Of a stretch of DNA of 64,000 nucleotides, positions 36,513-44,783 are shown piece by piece. Source of the stretch: an uncultured Chloroflexota bacterium (GTDB lineage: Bacteria > Chloroflexota > Limnocylindria > Limnocylindrales > CSP1-4); the NCBI GenBank assembly GCA_903822495.1, contig CAIJPD010000063.1, forward strand, positions 124,001-188,000, written 5' to 3'. The translations under genes were made by a program, and so were the position numbers. Every line of letters begins with the position of its first letter. Position 1 is the first letter of the stretch. Under the pieces are notes generated by a model. That model was given only the letters and a program-made list of their open reading frames with translations, searched no databases and was not told where the DNA came from.

Positions 36513-38246
36513 TTGATCCACGACGACCCGGCGCGCATCGCCGCCTACCGCTCTGCCGGCTGGTGGGGCGACGACAGCATCAACGACCTGCTCGGCCGTG
36601 CCGTGGCTGCCCACCCGGACGAGACGGCGCTGGTCGACCCGACCAACCGCGCCGACTTCGGCATGGGCCCGGCCCGACGCCTCACCTGGCGCGAGCTCGA
36701 TGACCTGGTCGAACGGTTCGCCACTGGCCTGCTCCGGCTGGGCATTGGCCGCGACGACATCGTCATGGCCCAGCTCCCCAACGTCGTGGAGCTGATTGCC
36801 GCGTACCTCGCGGTTGGACGGCTGGGCGCGATCCTGTCGCCGGTCCCGGTGCAATACCGCGCCCACGAGCTCCGCTACTGCATCGACCTGGCGGGGCCCA
36901 GGGCGTTCATCACCACCCGGCGGCTGGACGGGTTCGACCACCTGGAGCAGGCCCGCTCCTTGTGCGCGGCTGCGCCCAGGCCGCTCACCGTGATCGGCGA
37001 CGCAGCGGACCCGTTGGACCTGCCGCCCGACGTCGTCTCGTTGGCGGCGCTCCTGGAGACGCCGCCGGACCCGCCGGCCCTGGCGGCTCACCGGGCAGCC
37101 GCGAACATCTCGGCGGACGACGTCTTCACGGTGTGCTGGACGTCGGGCACCGAGGCGGACCCCAAGGGCGTGCCGCGCAGCCACAACCTCTGGATCAGCA
37201 TCGCCCTCGCCACCGTCGACGGGGCCGCCCTGCAGCCAGGCGATGCGCTCCTCTGCCCGTTCCCCATGGTCAACATGTCGGGGATCGGCGGCATGCTCTT
37301 CCCGTGGCTCCTGGCGTCGGCAAAGCTCGTCCTGCATCAGCCCATGGCGCTCCCGGTCTTCCTCGGGCAGGTTGCCGCGGAACGGGTCGCGTACACCGTG
37401 GTCCCGCCGATCCTGCTCAACCTGCTCCTGCTCCGGCCGCAGATGCTGGAGGCGGCGGACCTCTCGTCGATCCGGCGGATCGGATCGGGGTCCGCGCCAC
37501 TCACGCGTTGGATGACCACCGGCTGGAAGGAGCGGCACGGGATCGACGTCCTGAACTTCTTTGGCTCCAACGAGGGGATCGCGATGGTCGCCGCGCCGCC
37601 CGAGGTGGACGATGCAGGCGAGCGGGCCGAGCTGTTCCCGCGCTACGGGACGCCCGGGTTCTCGTGGACCAATCGCTCCGACCGGGGCTACGAGACACGC
37701 CTCGTGGACCCGGCGTCCGGCGCGCTGATCGCGGAGCCAGGCTTCCCGGGCGAGATGCGGATCAAGGGCCCAACGGTCTTCGCGGGCTACTTCCGCCGGC
37801 GAGACCTCACGGAGAAGGCGTTCGATGCCGACGGGTACTTCCGGACCGGCGACCTGTTCGAGCTGGCCGTGGGCAGCGATGGGCAGGTATCGCGCTACCG
37901 GTTCGTCGGGCGGCTCAAGGACCTGATCATCCGCGGCGGGATGAACATCGCGCCCGAGGAGATCGAGCTGCTGCTGGCTGACCACCCCCGGATCGCCGAC
38001 GTGGCGGTGGTGGGTTACAAGGACCGGGGGCATCTCCACGAGGAGGCCATCTGCGTTGTAGCCGTGGCCAGGCCGGACCAGGATCTGACGCTCTCGGACG
38101 TCGCGGACCACCTGAAGGCCAAGGAGATCGCGGCCTACAAGCTGCCCAAGCGCCTCTGGCTGGTGCCGGCGCTACCGCGCAACCCGGTGGGCAAGGTGCT
38201 CAAGCGCGAGCTCCGCGCCGCGCTGGACCACGAGCAGGCGGGGTAG
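36513..38246 (+). CDS. AMP-forming acyl/aryl-CoA ligase (EntE/cyclohexanecarboxylate-CoA ligase-like)
   Basis: 577 residues. The N-terminal DPARIAAYRSAGWWGDDSI matches the YRxxGWW start of 2,3-DHB-AMP and cyclohexanecarboxylate-type ligases. P-loop CWTSGTEADPKGVPRSH (Glu-Ala replaces the usual Thr-Gly after SGT), FFGSNEGIAMV (A5, with N-E-G for T-E-x), FRTGDLFELAVGSDG, RFVGRLKDLIIRGGMNIAPEEIE, and the lysine motif LPRNPVGKVLKREL. Start TTG 36513 has AGGAG 7 nt upstream; ATG 36474 is the alternative. The substrate is not clear. Divergent from a long-chain ligase and convergent with fabI. Confidence 0.85.
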   Translation: MIHDDPARIAAYRSAGWWGDDSINDLLGRAVAAHPDETALVDPTNRADFGMGPARRLTWRELDDLVERFATGLLRLGIGRDDIVMAQLPNVVELIAAYLAVGRLGAILSPVPVQYRAHELRYCIDLAGPRAFITTRRLDGFDHLEQARSLCAAAPRPLTVIGDAADPLDLPPDVVSLAALLETPPDPPALAAHRAAANISADDVFTVCWTSGTEADPKGVPRSHNLWISIALATVDGAALQPGDALLCPFPMVNMSGIGGMLFPWLLASAKLVLHQPMALPVFLGQVAAERVAYTVVPPILLNLLLLRPQMLEAADLSSIRRIGSGSAPLTRWMTTGWKERHGIDVLNFFGSNEGIAMVAAPPEVDDAGERAELFPRYGTPGFSWTNRSDRGYETRLVDPASGALIAEPGFPGEMRIKGPTVFAGYFRRRDLTEKAFDADGYFRTGDLFELAVGSDGQVSRYRFVGRLKDLIIRGGMNIAPEEIELLLADHPRIADVAVVGYKDRGHLHEEAICVVAVARPDQDLTLSDVADHLKAKEIAAYKLPKRLWLVPALPRNPVGKVLKRELRAALDHEQAG

Positions 38247-38324
38247 GGGAGGGCTCGGCGCGGCGGCAGCGCCACGCCAGGGCCTCGGCCTCGGCCCCGA
38301 AGGCCACGCCCACGGTTCGGCCGG

Positions 38325-39173
38325 TCAGGCCTTTGGCGCGTCCCCGCCGGTCATGGCCAGGATGCTCCAGCCGGCATCCAGCTGGAGCACCTGCCCGCTG
38401 ATCAGCGCGCTGGCGTCCGATGCCAGGAAGGCTGCCAGGTTGCCCACCTCGCGGCGGGTGACCGCTGCGCGCAACGGGGCGAAACGCTCGCCCTCGTGGT
38501 ACATCGCCCGGAAGCCGGGGACACCCATGGCCGCCGCGGTGCGGACGGCGCCGGCCGAGATCGCGTTGACGCGGATCCCCTCGGGCCCAAGGTCGGCCGC
38601 GAGGTAGCGCACGGCCGCTTCGAGCGCGGCCTTGGCGACGCCCATCACGTTGTAGCCGGGGATCACCCGGGTGGAGCCGATGGCCGTCAGGGTCAGGATG
38701 CTGGATCCGCGCCGGAGGAGGCCGGCCTGGTGCGCGTGGTGGGCCAGCGCGACCAGCGAGTAGGCGGACGTCTCCAGGGCCGACCGGAAGCCATCGCGGC
38801 TGGTATCCACGAACCGGGCGCCCAGGTCCTGTGTCTCCGCGCGGGCGATGGAATGGACCAGGACGTCGAGGCGGGGGCCCAGGGCGGCGACCGCCTCGGC
38901 CATGACGCGGGCGATGGCGTCGTCGTCGCTCACGTCGCACTGGCCGACGAAGGCCGCGTCGATGGCCCGGGCAATCCTGGCGGTCTTCTCCGCGCGCTCG
39001 GGCCGTCGGTAGACGATCCCCACCCTTGCACCCTGCTCGTGGAGCGCCTCGGCGATGCCCCAGGCCAGCGAATGGCGGTTGGCCACCCCGAAGACCAGCG
39101 CGGTCTTGCCCTCAAGCTGGCGGTTGAGGCCCCGGGCTGGTTCGGTGGCTTCCTCGGTGTCGTTGGATCCCAT
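38325..39173 (-). CDS. fabI: Enoyl-[acyl-carrier-protein] reductase FabI
   Basis: A 282-residue short-chain dehydrogenase of FabI type. NAD-binding GKTALVFGVANRHSLAWGIAEAL (GxxxxxSxxWG pattern), CDVSDDDAI, VHSIARA, and catalytic YNVMGVAKAALEAAVRYLA (Tyr and Lys at YxxxxxxK spacing), then GIRVNAISAGAVRT. It reduces enoyl-ACP in fatty-acid elongation. The ATG at 39173 is preceded by a Pro/Gly-rich open stretch that is not FabI-like. On the minus strand TACCCT (39187-39182) ends 8 nt before the ATG, a leaderless arrangement, and four 11-bp repeats lie over the expected -35 region. Confidence 0.93.
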   Translation of the reverse strand: MGSNDTEEATEPARGLNRQLEGKTALVFGVANRHSLAWGIAEALHEQGARVGIVYRRPERAEKTARIARAIDAAFVGQCDVSDDDAIARVMAEAVAALGPRLDVLVHSIARAETQDLGARFVDTSRDGFRSALETSAYSLVALAHHAHQAGLLRRGSSILTLTAIGSTRVIPGYNVMGVAKAALEAAVRYLAADLGPEGIRVNAISAGAVRTAAAMGVPGFRAMYHEGERFAPLRAAVTRREVGNLAAFLASDASALISGQVLQLDAGWSILAMTGGDAPKA

Positions 39174-39200
39174 GGCGGGGCAGGGTACCGGATAAGCGCC

Positions 39201-39244
39201 CGGTGAGGGCCCGGTGAGGGCCCGGTGAGGGCCCGGTGAGGGCC
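39201..39244 (+). repeat. Four perfect tandem copies of an 11-bp unit between fabI and an HTH gene
   Basis: CGGTGAGGGCC occurs four times in succession without mismatch. The 11-bp period is about one helical turn, so all copies present the same DNA face. They cover the expected -35 zone of the leftward fabI promoter and lie 19 bp before the HTH start at 39263. A regulator-binding array is plausible; replication slippage is the null explanation. Confidence 0.85.
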
Positions 39245-39262
39245 CGCGGCGATCCTTGGGCG

Positions 39263-40003
39263 ATGGCCACCTGGGAGCGACCCGTCGATGCCGCGGCCGC
39301 GAAGGCGCGGGCATCGGTGATCCGCATCGGCCAGGAGTTGCGCGAGGCGCGCCGGGATCGCGGGCTGAGCATCGACGCGGTGGCGCGCGCGACGGGGGTC
39401 TCGAATGCCGAGATCAGCCGCGTCGAGCGGGGGCTGGCGCCGAAGGTGCCGGTGCTGACGCTTGCCAAGATGGCCGGTGCGGTGGGCCTCGACCTGTCGG
39501 CGCGGCTGTACCCGGGCGACGGCGTGGTCCGAGATTCCGCTCAGGTCGCGTTGCTGCGGGAGCTGCGTGGCGGCCTGAATCGTTCGCTCGGGTGGGCCGC
39601 CGAGGTGCCGATCCCACTCCCGGGAGACAGGCGAGCGTGGGATGCCGTGGTGAGCGGGGCCTCGTGGCGGTACGGCATCGAGGCTGAGACATCGCCACGC
39701 GACGTCCAGGCCTTCCAGCGTCGGGTCATGGGCAAGCTCCGCGACAGCGACCTGTCCGGCGTGCTCGTGGTGATGCGGGGTACCCGGCGCGTGCGGGAGT
39801 TCGTACGGGTGGCGATGGTGGTCATCGGGGATGCGTATCCCGTGCCCGGCCGGGTGGCGCTACGGCGCCTCGCGGCGGGAGAGGATCCGGCCGGCAGTTC
39901 GCTGATCATCCTGCCTCCACGGCGGGGCGTGGGGCCAGGGCCCGCTCCGCCGCGCCTACGGGAGGGGCAGGTGCCGCCGGTGCGCGTTCTTCCACCTGGG
40001 TAA
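39263..40003 (+). CDS. XRE-family HTH protein with a degenerate PD-(D/E)XK-like C-terminus
   Basis: 246 residues. A clear XRE HTH (about residues 20-75): IRIGQELREARRDRGLSIDAV, GVSNAEISRVERGLAPK. The C-terminal part has a similar plan to the 11119 protein (a D127 strand in RAWDAVV, then IEAE at 139-142), but the catalytic Lys of ExK is replaced by Glu (E-A-E), so any nuclease activity is doubtful. The ATG is chosen at the point where the HTH begins. Divergent from fabI, with the four 11-bp repeats between them. No partner gene. Confidence 0.7.
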   Translation: MATWERPVDAAAAKARASVIRIGQELREARRDRGLSIDAVARATGVSNAEISRVERGLAPKVPVLTLAKMAGAVGLDLSARLYPGDGVVRDSAQVALLRELRGGLNRSLGWAAEVPIPLPGDRRAWDAVVSGASWRYGIEAETSPRDVQAFQRRVMGKLRDSDLSGVLVVMRGTRRVREFVRVAMVVIGDAYPVPGRVALRRLAAGEDPAGSSLIILPPRRGVGPGPAPPRLREGQVPPVRVLPPG

Positions 40004-40080
40004 GAAGTTGCAGGGTCGGTGACGGCCGCCAACCGTCGGTGTGCCTGGGCGCTGCCGCGCGCTCCGCTGCGGCGACATTT

Positions 40081-40098
40081 CCATACCGGTGGGTATGA
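40081..40098 (+). promoter_or_regulatory. Palindromic operator-like site 1
   Basis: CCATACCGGTGGGTATGA: dyad CATACC/GGTATG around a 4-nt centre. It matches site 2 (40184-40201) at 15 of 18 positions. Size and symmetry fit a dimeric repressor such as a TetR- or GntR-type protein; the binder is unknown. Confidence 0.6.
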
Positions 40099-40183
40099 GA
40101 TCGGCATGATCTCGGCCGTGCCGGCCGAGGTTCGGGACTTGGAGATGCGACGGTGGGCCTCGGGCGGCCGACCAGCGGCGGTT

Positions 40184-40201
40184 TCATACCGGTACGTATG
40201 A
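40184..40201 (+). promoter_or_regulatory. Palindromic operator-like site 2
   Basis: TCATACCGGTACGTATGA: dyad TCATAC/GTATGA around a 6-nt centre, 103 bp from site 1, followed 8 bp later by a run of nine G. Two copies within about 120 bp argue against chance in a GC-rich genome, because the arms are AT-containing. Confidence 0.6.
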
Positions 40202-40311
40202 ACGGGATCGGGGGGGGGAGCGGCGCGGCACTGGCCTGTGGCGTATGGCGTTACGTCCCCTGTAACGGATCGACTCAGGGCGCCCGCAGGCATGCGTCCC
40301 GCGCCGCGTGG

Positions 40312-40340
40312 TTGCACCTCTCCGCGGATGGGCATACACT
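40312..40340 (+). promoter_or_regulatory. Promoter of the rpsU operon
   Basis: TTGCAC (40312-40317), 17-bp spacer, TACACT (40335-40340). Predicts a 5' leader of about 90 nt before rpsU. Confidence 0.65.
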
Positions 40341-40437
40341 CCGGCGGCCCCACGGCGTGCCGTCCGGGGCTGTGTCGCTGTCGGTCGGCCACGCGCGACA
40401 CTGGAACGCAACCCAGGCCGGAGGGGGTGAACCGGTA

Positions 40438-40623
40438 TTGGCAGAAGTCCGAGTTGGTGAGAACGAGACGTTCGAAAGCGCCCTGCGTCGCTTCAACAAG
40501 AAGATCCAGCAGTCTGGCATCCTCGCCGAGGCTCGCCGACGCGAGCACTACGAGAAGCCCAGCGTGAAGCGCAAGCGCAAGGAAGCAAAGCGCAAGAAGA
40601 ACGCTCGAACGCCGCAGGGCTGA
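40438..40623 (+). CDS. rpsU: 30S ribosomal protein bS21
   Basis: 61 residues. [45 protein letters not shown] is the bS21 core and basic tail. The start is a TTG at 40438, preceded by a purine-rich GGAGGGGGTGA (40420-40430); no ATG fits. The gene is too short to stand out among overlapping frames but the match is unambiguous. It leads an operon with yqeY, pgpH and ybeY. Confidence 0.93.
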   Translation: MAEVRVGENETFESALRRFNKKIQQSGILAEARRREHYEKPSVKRKRKEAKRKKNARTPQG

Positions 40624-40659
40624 TCGCCCCGCGGGCATGAGCCCGAGGTGGTGAACCCG

Positions 40660-41208
40660 GTGTCACTCAAGGAGCGGATCCACGACGAGATCACGGCCGC
40701 GATGCGGTCGGGTCAGTCGCTGCGCCGCGACGTCCTCCGCATGGCCCAGAACGCCGTCGATCTCGCCGAGAAGCGCGATCGGCGGCCCTGTGCCGACGAC
40801 GAGATCATTGCCATCCTCACCTACCAGGTGAAGACTCGGCGCGAGTCCATCGACGCCTTCACGAAGGGCGGCCGGCCGGACCTCGCAGACAAGGAGCAGG
40901 CGGAGATCGCCATCCTCGCGGAGTTCCTCCCCACCGCCCTCACGCCGGATGAGGTCACGGCCCTCGTGGCCCAGGCCCTGGCCGAGACGGGCGCGACCAC
41001 GCCTCGCGACCTGGGCAAGGTCATGGGTTGGCTCACCCCACGCACCCGCGGCCTCGCCGACGGCCGTGAGTTGAGCGGCAAGGTCGCCCAGGCGCTGGCC
41101 GGCGCCAACCTCGCGGCGCACGACACAAGCCCGGGCGCCCCCGCGTCCGCCCCCGGCGCCACCCCCGCGAGCAGTCCAGGCCCGGGCGCGGAGCAACGGA
41201 AACCCTGA
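40660..41208 (+). CDS. yqeY: GatB/YqeY-domain protein
   Basis: 182 residues from GTG 40660 (GAGGTG 9 nt upstream; GTG 40648 or 40651 are alternatives). SLKERIHDEITAAMRSGQSLRRDVLRM at the start, then YQVKTRRESIDAFTKGGRPDLADKEQAEIAILAEFLPTALT and GKVMGWLTP define YqeY, the helical domain shared with the tail of GatB (tRNA-dependent amidotransferase). The stand-alone protein's role is not established. The last 30 residues are Ala/Pro-rich and probably unstructured. The rpsU-yqeY pair is conserved in many bacteria. Confidence 0.93.
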   Translation: MSLKERIHDEITAAMRSGQSLRRDVLRMAQNAVDLAEKRDRRPCADDEIIAILTYQVKTRRESIDAFTKGGRPDLADKEQAEIAILAEFLPTALTPDEVTALVAQALAETGATTPRDLGKVMGWLTPRTRGLADGRELSGKVAQALAGANLAAHDTSPGAPASAPGATPASSPGPGAEQRKP

Positions 41209-41210
41209 CC

Positions 41211-43514
41211 GTGGCATCGCAGGCCGTCGACGAGTCCATCAGCTTCTCCCGGGGTGACGTTCGCCGCCTCCTCTCCGTCGCCGCCCTGTTCGTCATCTGC
41301 CTGACCGCCATCCTGGGCGTCGACATCCTGCCCGCGCCCATCACCGCGCAGGTCGGCACCCTGGTGCCTGCCGACATCCGCGCCCCGCGGGCGCAGGTCG
41401 TCGCCAGCCAGATCAGAACCCAGGCCGCCCGTGACGCCGCCCGCACCGCGGTCCTGCCGCAGTACGACTACACCACCGAGAAGGCGATCACCATCGCCGC
41501 GGAGCAGGCCGGCAGGCTTCGCTCGCTGCTGGTGCCCATCGAGACGGCGTTTGGCCCCTCCGCGACGGTCGAGCAGCGCATCACGATCCTCGCCGAGGCC
41601 GTCCCCACGCTGACGCCGGCCTCCCGGACCACCCTCCAGGGCATCGTCCCGCTACGCTGGCCCACGGTCCGCGAGGAGGCGCTCCGCGTCCTCGACGTCA
41701 CCGAGCGAACGGAGCTCAAGGACACCGACGCCGCCCAGGTCCGCGCCCGGATCACCGAGCGCATGGCCGGCGGCCTGAACGAGGCGGAGCGGACGCTGGT
41801 CGCGGAGCTGCTGGGCCCGCTGATCGTCCCCAACAGCGCCGTCAGCATCCAGCTCACCAACGACGAGCGCAGCCGCAAGGCGGCCGCCGTCATCCCGGTG
41901 ACGGACCAGATCCTGCAGGGCGAGGTGATCGTCCGCGGCGGCACCAAGCTCAGCGCGGAGGATCTGGAGAAGCTGCAGGCGTTTGGCCTCACGGAAGCCA
42001 AGCCCGACGTCGCCAAGCTGGGCGGCTGGTTCCTGCTCGCGGTGACGCTCGTCAGCCTGCTGCTGGCCTGGGTCGCGCGCTACCGGCGCTCCTTCTGGCA
42101 TCGCAACAACGTGCTGATCCTGATCGGCCTGATGCTGATCGTGTCGGCCTTCCTGGTGAAGCTGACGGTGGGCCGAGCGGCGCTGCCCTTCGTCCTGCCG
42201 ATGGCCAGCATCGGCATGTTGATGGCCATCCTGCTCGACGGCGGCACGGCGCTCATCGTCAGCGCCGTGATCGCCATCCTCGCCGGCGCGGTGAACACCG
42301 GGTCGGGCTCGTCGCTGGAGTTGGCGGCCTACGTCTTCCTGGGCGGCCTGGCCGGGATCATCGCCATTCGCAAGGGCGACCGCCTCCAGACCTTCCTCCA
42401 GGCCGGCCTCGCGGTGGCCATCGCGCAGGCGGCCGTCGTCTCCATCTTCTCGCTGCTGGGCGAACGGGACCTGACCGGGATCGTGCAGCTCTGGGCGGCA
42501 TCGGTGGCCTCAGGGCTGGGGGCGGCGGTCGTGTCGGCCGGCTCCTTCGCAGTCCTGGGCAGCGTCTTCGGCATCCTCACGGTCTTCCAGCTCCTGGAGC
42601 TGGCCAACCCATCGCAGCCGCTGCTGCGCCGGCTCCTCGTGGAGACCCCTGGCACCTATCACCACTCGATCATGGTGGGCAACCTGGCCGAACGGGCGGC
42701 CGAATCGATCGGGGCCGACCCGCTGATCACCCGCGTGGCCGCCTATTACCACGATGTCGGCAAGCTGGCGAACCCCCTCGCCTTCATCGAGAACCAGGCG
42801 GGCGGCGACAACATCCACGACCAGCTGGAACCCGAGGTCTCAGCCCAGCTTCTCAAGGGCCACGTGGCCGACGGGATCGACATCGCCTACGAGGCGCGCC
42901 TCCCCAAGAGCCTGATCGCGTTCATCCCCCAGCATCACGGCACCGCGCTCATGAGCTACTTCCTGGCGAGGGCCCGCGAGCTGGCCGCCGCGCCGTTCGG
43001 GGGGATCGACACCGGCGAGGGCCGCAAGGCCGCCGGGGCCGTGGAGACCCGCAGGTTCCGGCACGCCGGCCCAAAGCCGCAGAGCAAGGAGGCGGCGCTG
43101 ATCATGCTGGCCGACTCCGTCGAGGCGTCGGTGCGGTCGCTGGCCTCGCGCGACGAGAAGACGATCCGGGCGATGGTGTCGCGGATCGTGGCCGAGCGCG
43201 TGGAGGATGGCCAGTTCGACGAGTGCGACCTCACCCTGCGCGACCTGGAGCGGACCAAGGAGGCCTTCATCGGCCAGCTCCTGGGCATGTACCACACGCG
43301 CGTCGCGTACCCGCAGAACCAGGTCGTGGAGCTGGAGTCGCGGCGCTCGGCGGTGGTGAGCGGGTCGTTCCGGCGTCGGGGGCGGATCCCGGCGCTGACG
43401 CACCTGGGCATGGCGTCGCCCGACCGGTCGGCCACGGCCAGCCGGCGGCCCGGCGAGGCGAGCACGGACGCTCCGGACGAAGCCCGCGGTGGCTCCGGGT
43501 CCGGCCAATCGTGA
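41211..43514 (+). CDS. pgpH: 7TM-HD family phosphohydrolase (PgpH/YqfF-like)
   Basis: 767 residues. One N-terminal TM (about 20-38), a large extracytoplasmic domain (about 45-265, 7TMR-HDED type), seven TM helices (about 270-470), then a cytosolic HD domain: GTYHHSIMVGNLAERAAESIG, YYHDVGKLANP (catalytic HD), HDQLEPEVSAQLLKGHV and IPQHHGTALMSYF. Related PgpH proteins are cyclic-di-AMP phosphodiesterases. The GTG start is 2 bp after yqeY. The usual phoH between pgpH and its neighbours is absent. The C-terminal 60 residues are a polar tail. Confidence 0.93.
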   Translation: MASQAVDESISFSRGDVRRLLSVAALFVICLTAILGVDILPAPITAQVGTLVPADIRAPRAQVVASQIRTQAARDAARTAVLPQYDYTTEKAITIAAEQAGRLRSLLVPIETAFGPSATVEQRITILAEAVPTLTPASRTTLQGIVPLRWPTVREEALRVLDVTERTELKDTDAAQVRARITERMAGGLNEAERTLVAELLGPLIVPNSAVSIQLTNDERSRKAAAVIPVTDQILQGEVIVRGGTKLSAEDLEKLQAFGLTEAKPDVAKLGGWFLLAVTLVSLLLAWVARYRRSFWHRNNVLILIGLMLIVSAFLVKLTVGRAALPFVLPMASIGMLMAILLDGGTALIVSAVIAILAGAVNTGSGSSLELAAYVFLGGLAGIIAIRKGDRLQTFLQAGLAVAIAQAAVVSIFSLLGERDLTGIVQLWAASVASGLGAAVVSAGSFAVLGSVFGILTVFQLLELANPSQPLLRRLLVETPGTYHHSIMVGNLAERAAESIGADPLITRVAAYYHDVGKLANPLAFIENQAGGDNIHDQLEPEVSAQLLKGHVADGIDIAYEARLPKSLIAFIPQHHGTALMSYFLARARELAAAPFGGIDTGEGRKAAGAVETRRFRHAGPKPQSKEAALIMLADSVEASVRSLASRDEKTIRAMVSRIVAERVEDGQFDECDLTLRDLERTKEAFIGQLLGMYHTRVAYPQNQVVELESRRSAVVSGSFRRRGRIPALTHLGMASPDRSATASRRPGEASTDAPDEARGGSGSGQS

Positions 43515-44134
43515 GCGAGGACGACGAGACGTCGGAGATCGCGCCGCGCTCCCACTACCTGGGGTCGTGGCGGATCGACATCACGGAACGCTCCGGCCAC
43601 GGTGCGCTCCCGGCGCCTCGCGCGGCGCTGGTCCGGGCCATCGCACGGGCGCTCGAAGCCGCCGGCGCGCCGGCACCGGCCTCTGTGGGCCTGATCCTGA
43701 GCGACGACGCCGAGTTGGCGGAGCTCAACGAGGCACACATGGGTCACGAGGGCCCCACCGACGTCCTCTCGTTCCCGATGCTTCCTCCCGAGGCGTACCC
43801 GCCCCACCCGGGCCAGGCGCCGGCCGGCCAGGCCGCGGCCACCCGGGGTTCGAAGGCAACCGGGGCTTCGAAGCCGAAGGCCCCGGCGTTCGCCCTCCCG
43901 GCGGGCGTTCGAATCCATGTCGGTGACATCATCGTGAGCGTGGAGCGGGCGATCGAGCAGGCGGAGCAGGGCCGCGGCGGCCAGACCGGCACGGTCCGCT
44001 GGTCGCCGGGCGACGAGCTGCGGCTCCTGGTCACGCACGGCACGCTCCACCTGTGCGGCTGGGACCACGCCGACTCCGTCGAAGGCGAGGCGATGCGCGC
44101 GCTGGAGCAGGGGCTCCTGGCTTCCGGGCGGTAG
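43511..44134 (+). CDS. ybeY: Endoribonuclease YbeY
   Basis: A 207-residue rRNA-maturation nuclease. The zinc signature HGTLHLCGWDHADS (H-G-x-L-H-L-x-G-x-D-H) is intact near residues 177-190. LNEAHMGHEGPTDVLSFPM is the conserved N-terminal block. Between the two lies an extra, low-complexity segment (about residues 97-133: GQAPAGQAAATRGSKATGAS and following), making the protein longer than the usual 150-160. GTG overlaps the pgpH stop (GTGA). Confidence 0.93.
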   Translation: MSEDDETSEIAPRSHYLGSWRIDITERSGHGALPAPRAALVRAIARALEAAGAPAPASVGLILSDDAELAELNEAHMGHEGPTDVLSFPMLPPEAYPPHPGQAPAGQAAATRGSKATGASKPKAPAFALPAGVRIHVGDIIVSVERAIEQAEQGRGGQTGTVRWSPGDELRLLVTHGTLHLCGWDHADSVEGEAMRALEQGLLASGR

Positions 44135-44254
44135 GGTCAGGCGACAGCGCGCCGTGCGATGTCGAGGTGGTGTCTCAACGGTGCGCTGCATCGCGGCGGA
44201 CGCAGCTGGTGGGGCGCGGTGGCGTGGCCTCGGCCGGGGTCGACAGGTAGCGCT

Positions 44255-44632
44255 GTGGTGACGGCGACGCCTCGCACCCTGGTCGCCCGGCGTTCCGTCC
44301 GGATCATCCGCAGGTTGGTCCTGGCCAGCGTTGCCACCGGGCTGTTCGGAGCGATGCTGAACAGCATCCTGCCCGCAGAATCGATCGACCTCTACCGCGC
44401 CATCGATGACACCACCATCGAGGTCAGCGTCGCCGAGGCGAGCCTGGCCTGGACGATGGTCTGGGTCGTCCGGGAGACGCCTTCGGAGGTGGTGGTCACG
44501 GTGCACACGTTGCAGCCGCCGCTGTCCGGCTTCCGCGACTCGATTGGGTGGCGCACGGTCCACCTCAGCGCGCCGCTGGGTGACCGGTCGGTCTCGGCGC
44601 CGGGGGTGCCTCCCGCGCAGCGCCGGCCCTGA
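44255..44632 (+). CDS. Hypothetical small membrane-anchored or exported protein
   Basis: About 125 residues from GTG 44255 or 44258. Arg-rich N-terminus (RTLVARRSVRIIRR) followed by one hydrophobic segment (LVLASVATGLFGAMLNSIL), then a polar, beta-like region (IEVSVAEASLAWTMVWVVRE; VVVTVHTLQPPLSGFRDSIGW). It has the plan of a signal-anchored extracytoplasmic protein. I recognise no family. No strong ribosome binding site. The 650-bp stretch from ybeY to pth otherwise holds only the pth promoter region. Confidence 0.45.
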   Translation: MVTATPRTLVARRSVRIIRRLVLASVATGLFGAMLNSILPAESIDLYRAIDDTTIEVSVAEASLAWTMVWVVRETPSEVVVTVHTLQPPLSGFRDSIGWRTVHLSAPLGDRSVSAPGVPPAQRRP

Positions 44633-44718
44633 CGCGCCGGGCTCGCCCGACCGCGTTGGCGGTTCGGCGCCGACCGCCGCCTGAGCTATCGCTCGGCGGG
44701 CGATGGGCGGTCGTGGAG

Positions 44719-44724
44719 TACCAT
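44719..44724 (+). promoter_or_regulatory. -10 element of the pth-mfd operon
   Basis: TACCAT, about 60 bp before the GTG start of pth, which has its own SD (GGAGG, 44775-44779, 4-nt spacing). Unlike several other promoters in the window, this one has a true 5' leader. Confidence 0.45.
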
Positions 44725-44783
44725 CGGGCGACAGGGCCCTCCCGGACGGGATCGGGCCTCGTTTTCGCGTGTTCGGAGGTCCG

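Larger units (their letters stand above)
40004..40311. other. Gene-poor, palindrome-rich regulatory stretch upstream of rpsU
   Basis: No convincing gene in these 308 bases. They contain two related 18-bp palindromes, two adjacent hairpins (GAGATC/GATCTC at 40097-40113; CTCGGCCG/CGGCCGAG at 40111-40129), an inverted repeat CGTTAC-N7-GTAACG (40249-40267) and a run of nine G (40210-40218). Confidence 0.6.

Noticed and set aside
36513-38246. Naming the ligase as a 2,3-dihydroxybenzoate-AMP ligase (siderophore synthesis)
   Set aside because: The N-terminal similarity to EntE-type enzymes is shared by many aryl and alicyclic CoA ligases, and no siderophore genes are nearby.
39201-39244. The four 11-bp repeats as a CRISPR fragment
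   Set aside because: Units are contiguous without spacers and much too short; no cas genes are present.
40019-40201. A 60-codon frame in the stretch before rpsU
   Set aside because: It overlaps both palindromes and the hairpins, has no ribosome binding site and its translation is not protein-like; the region looks regulatory.
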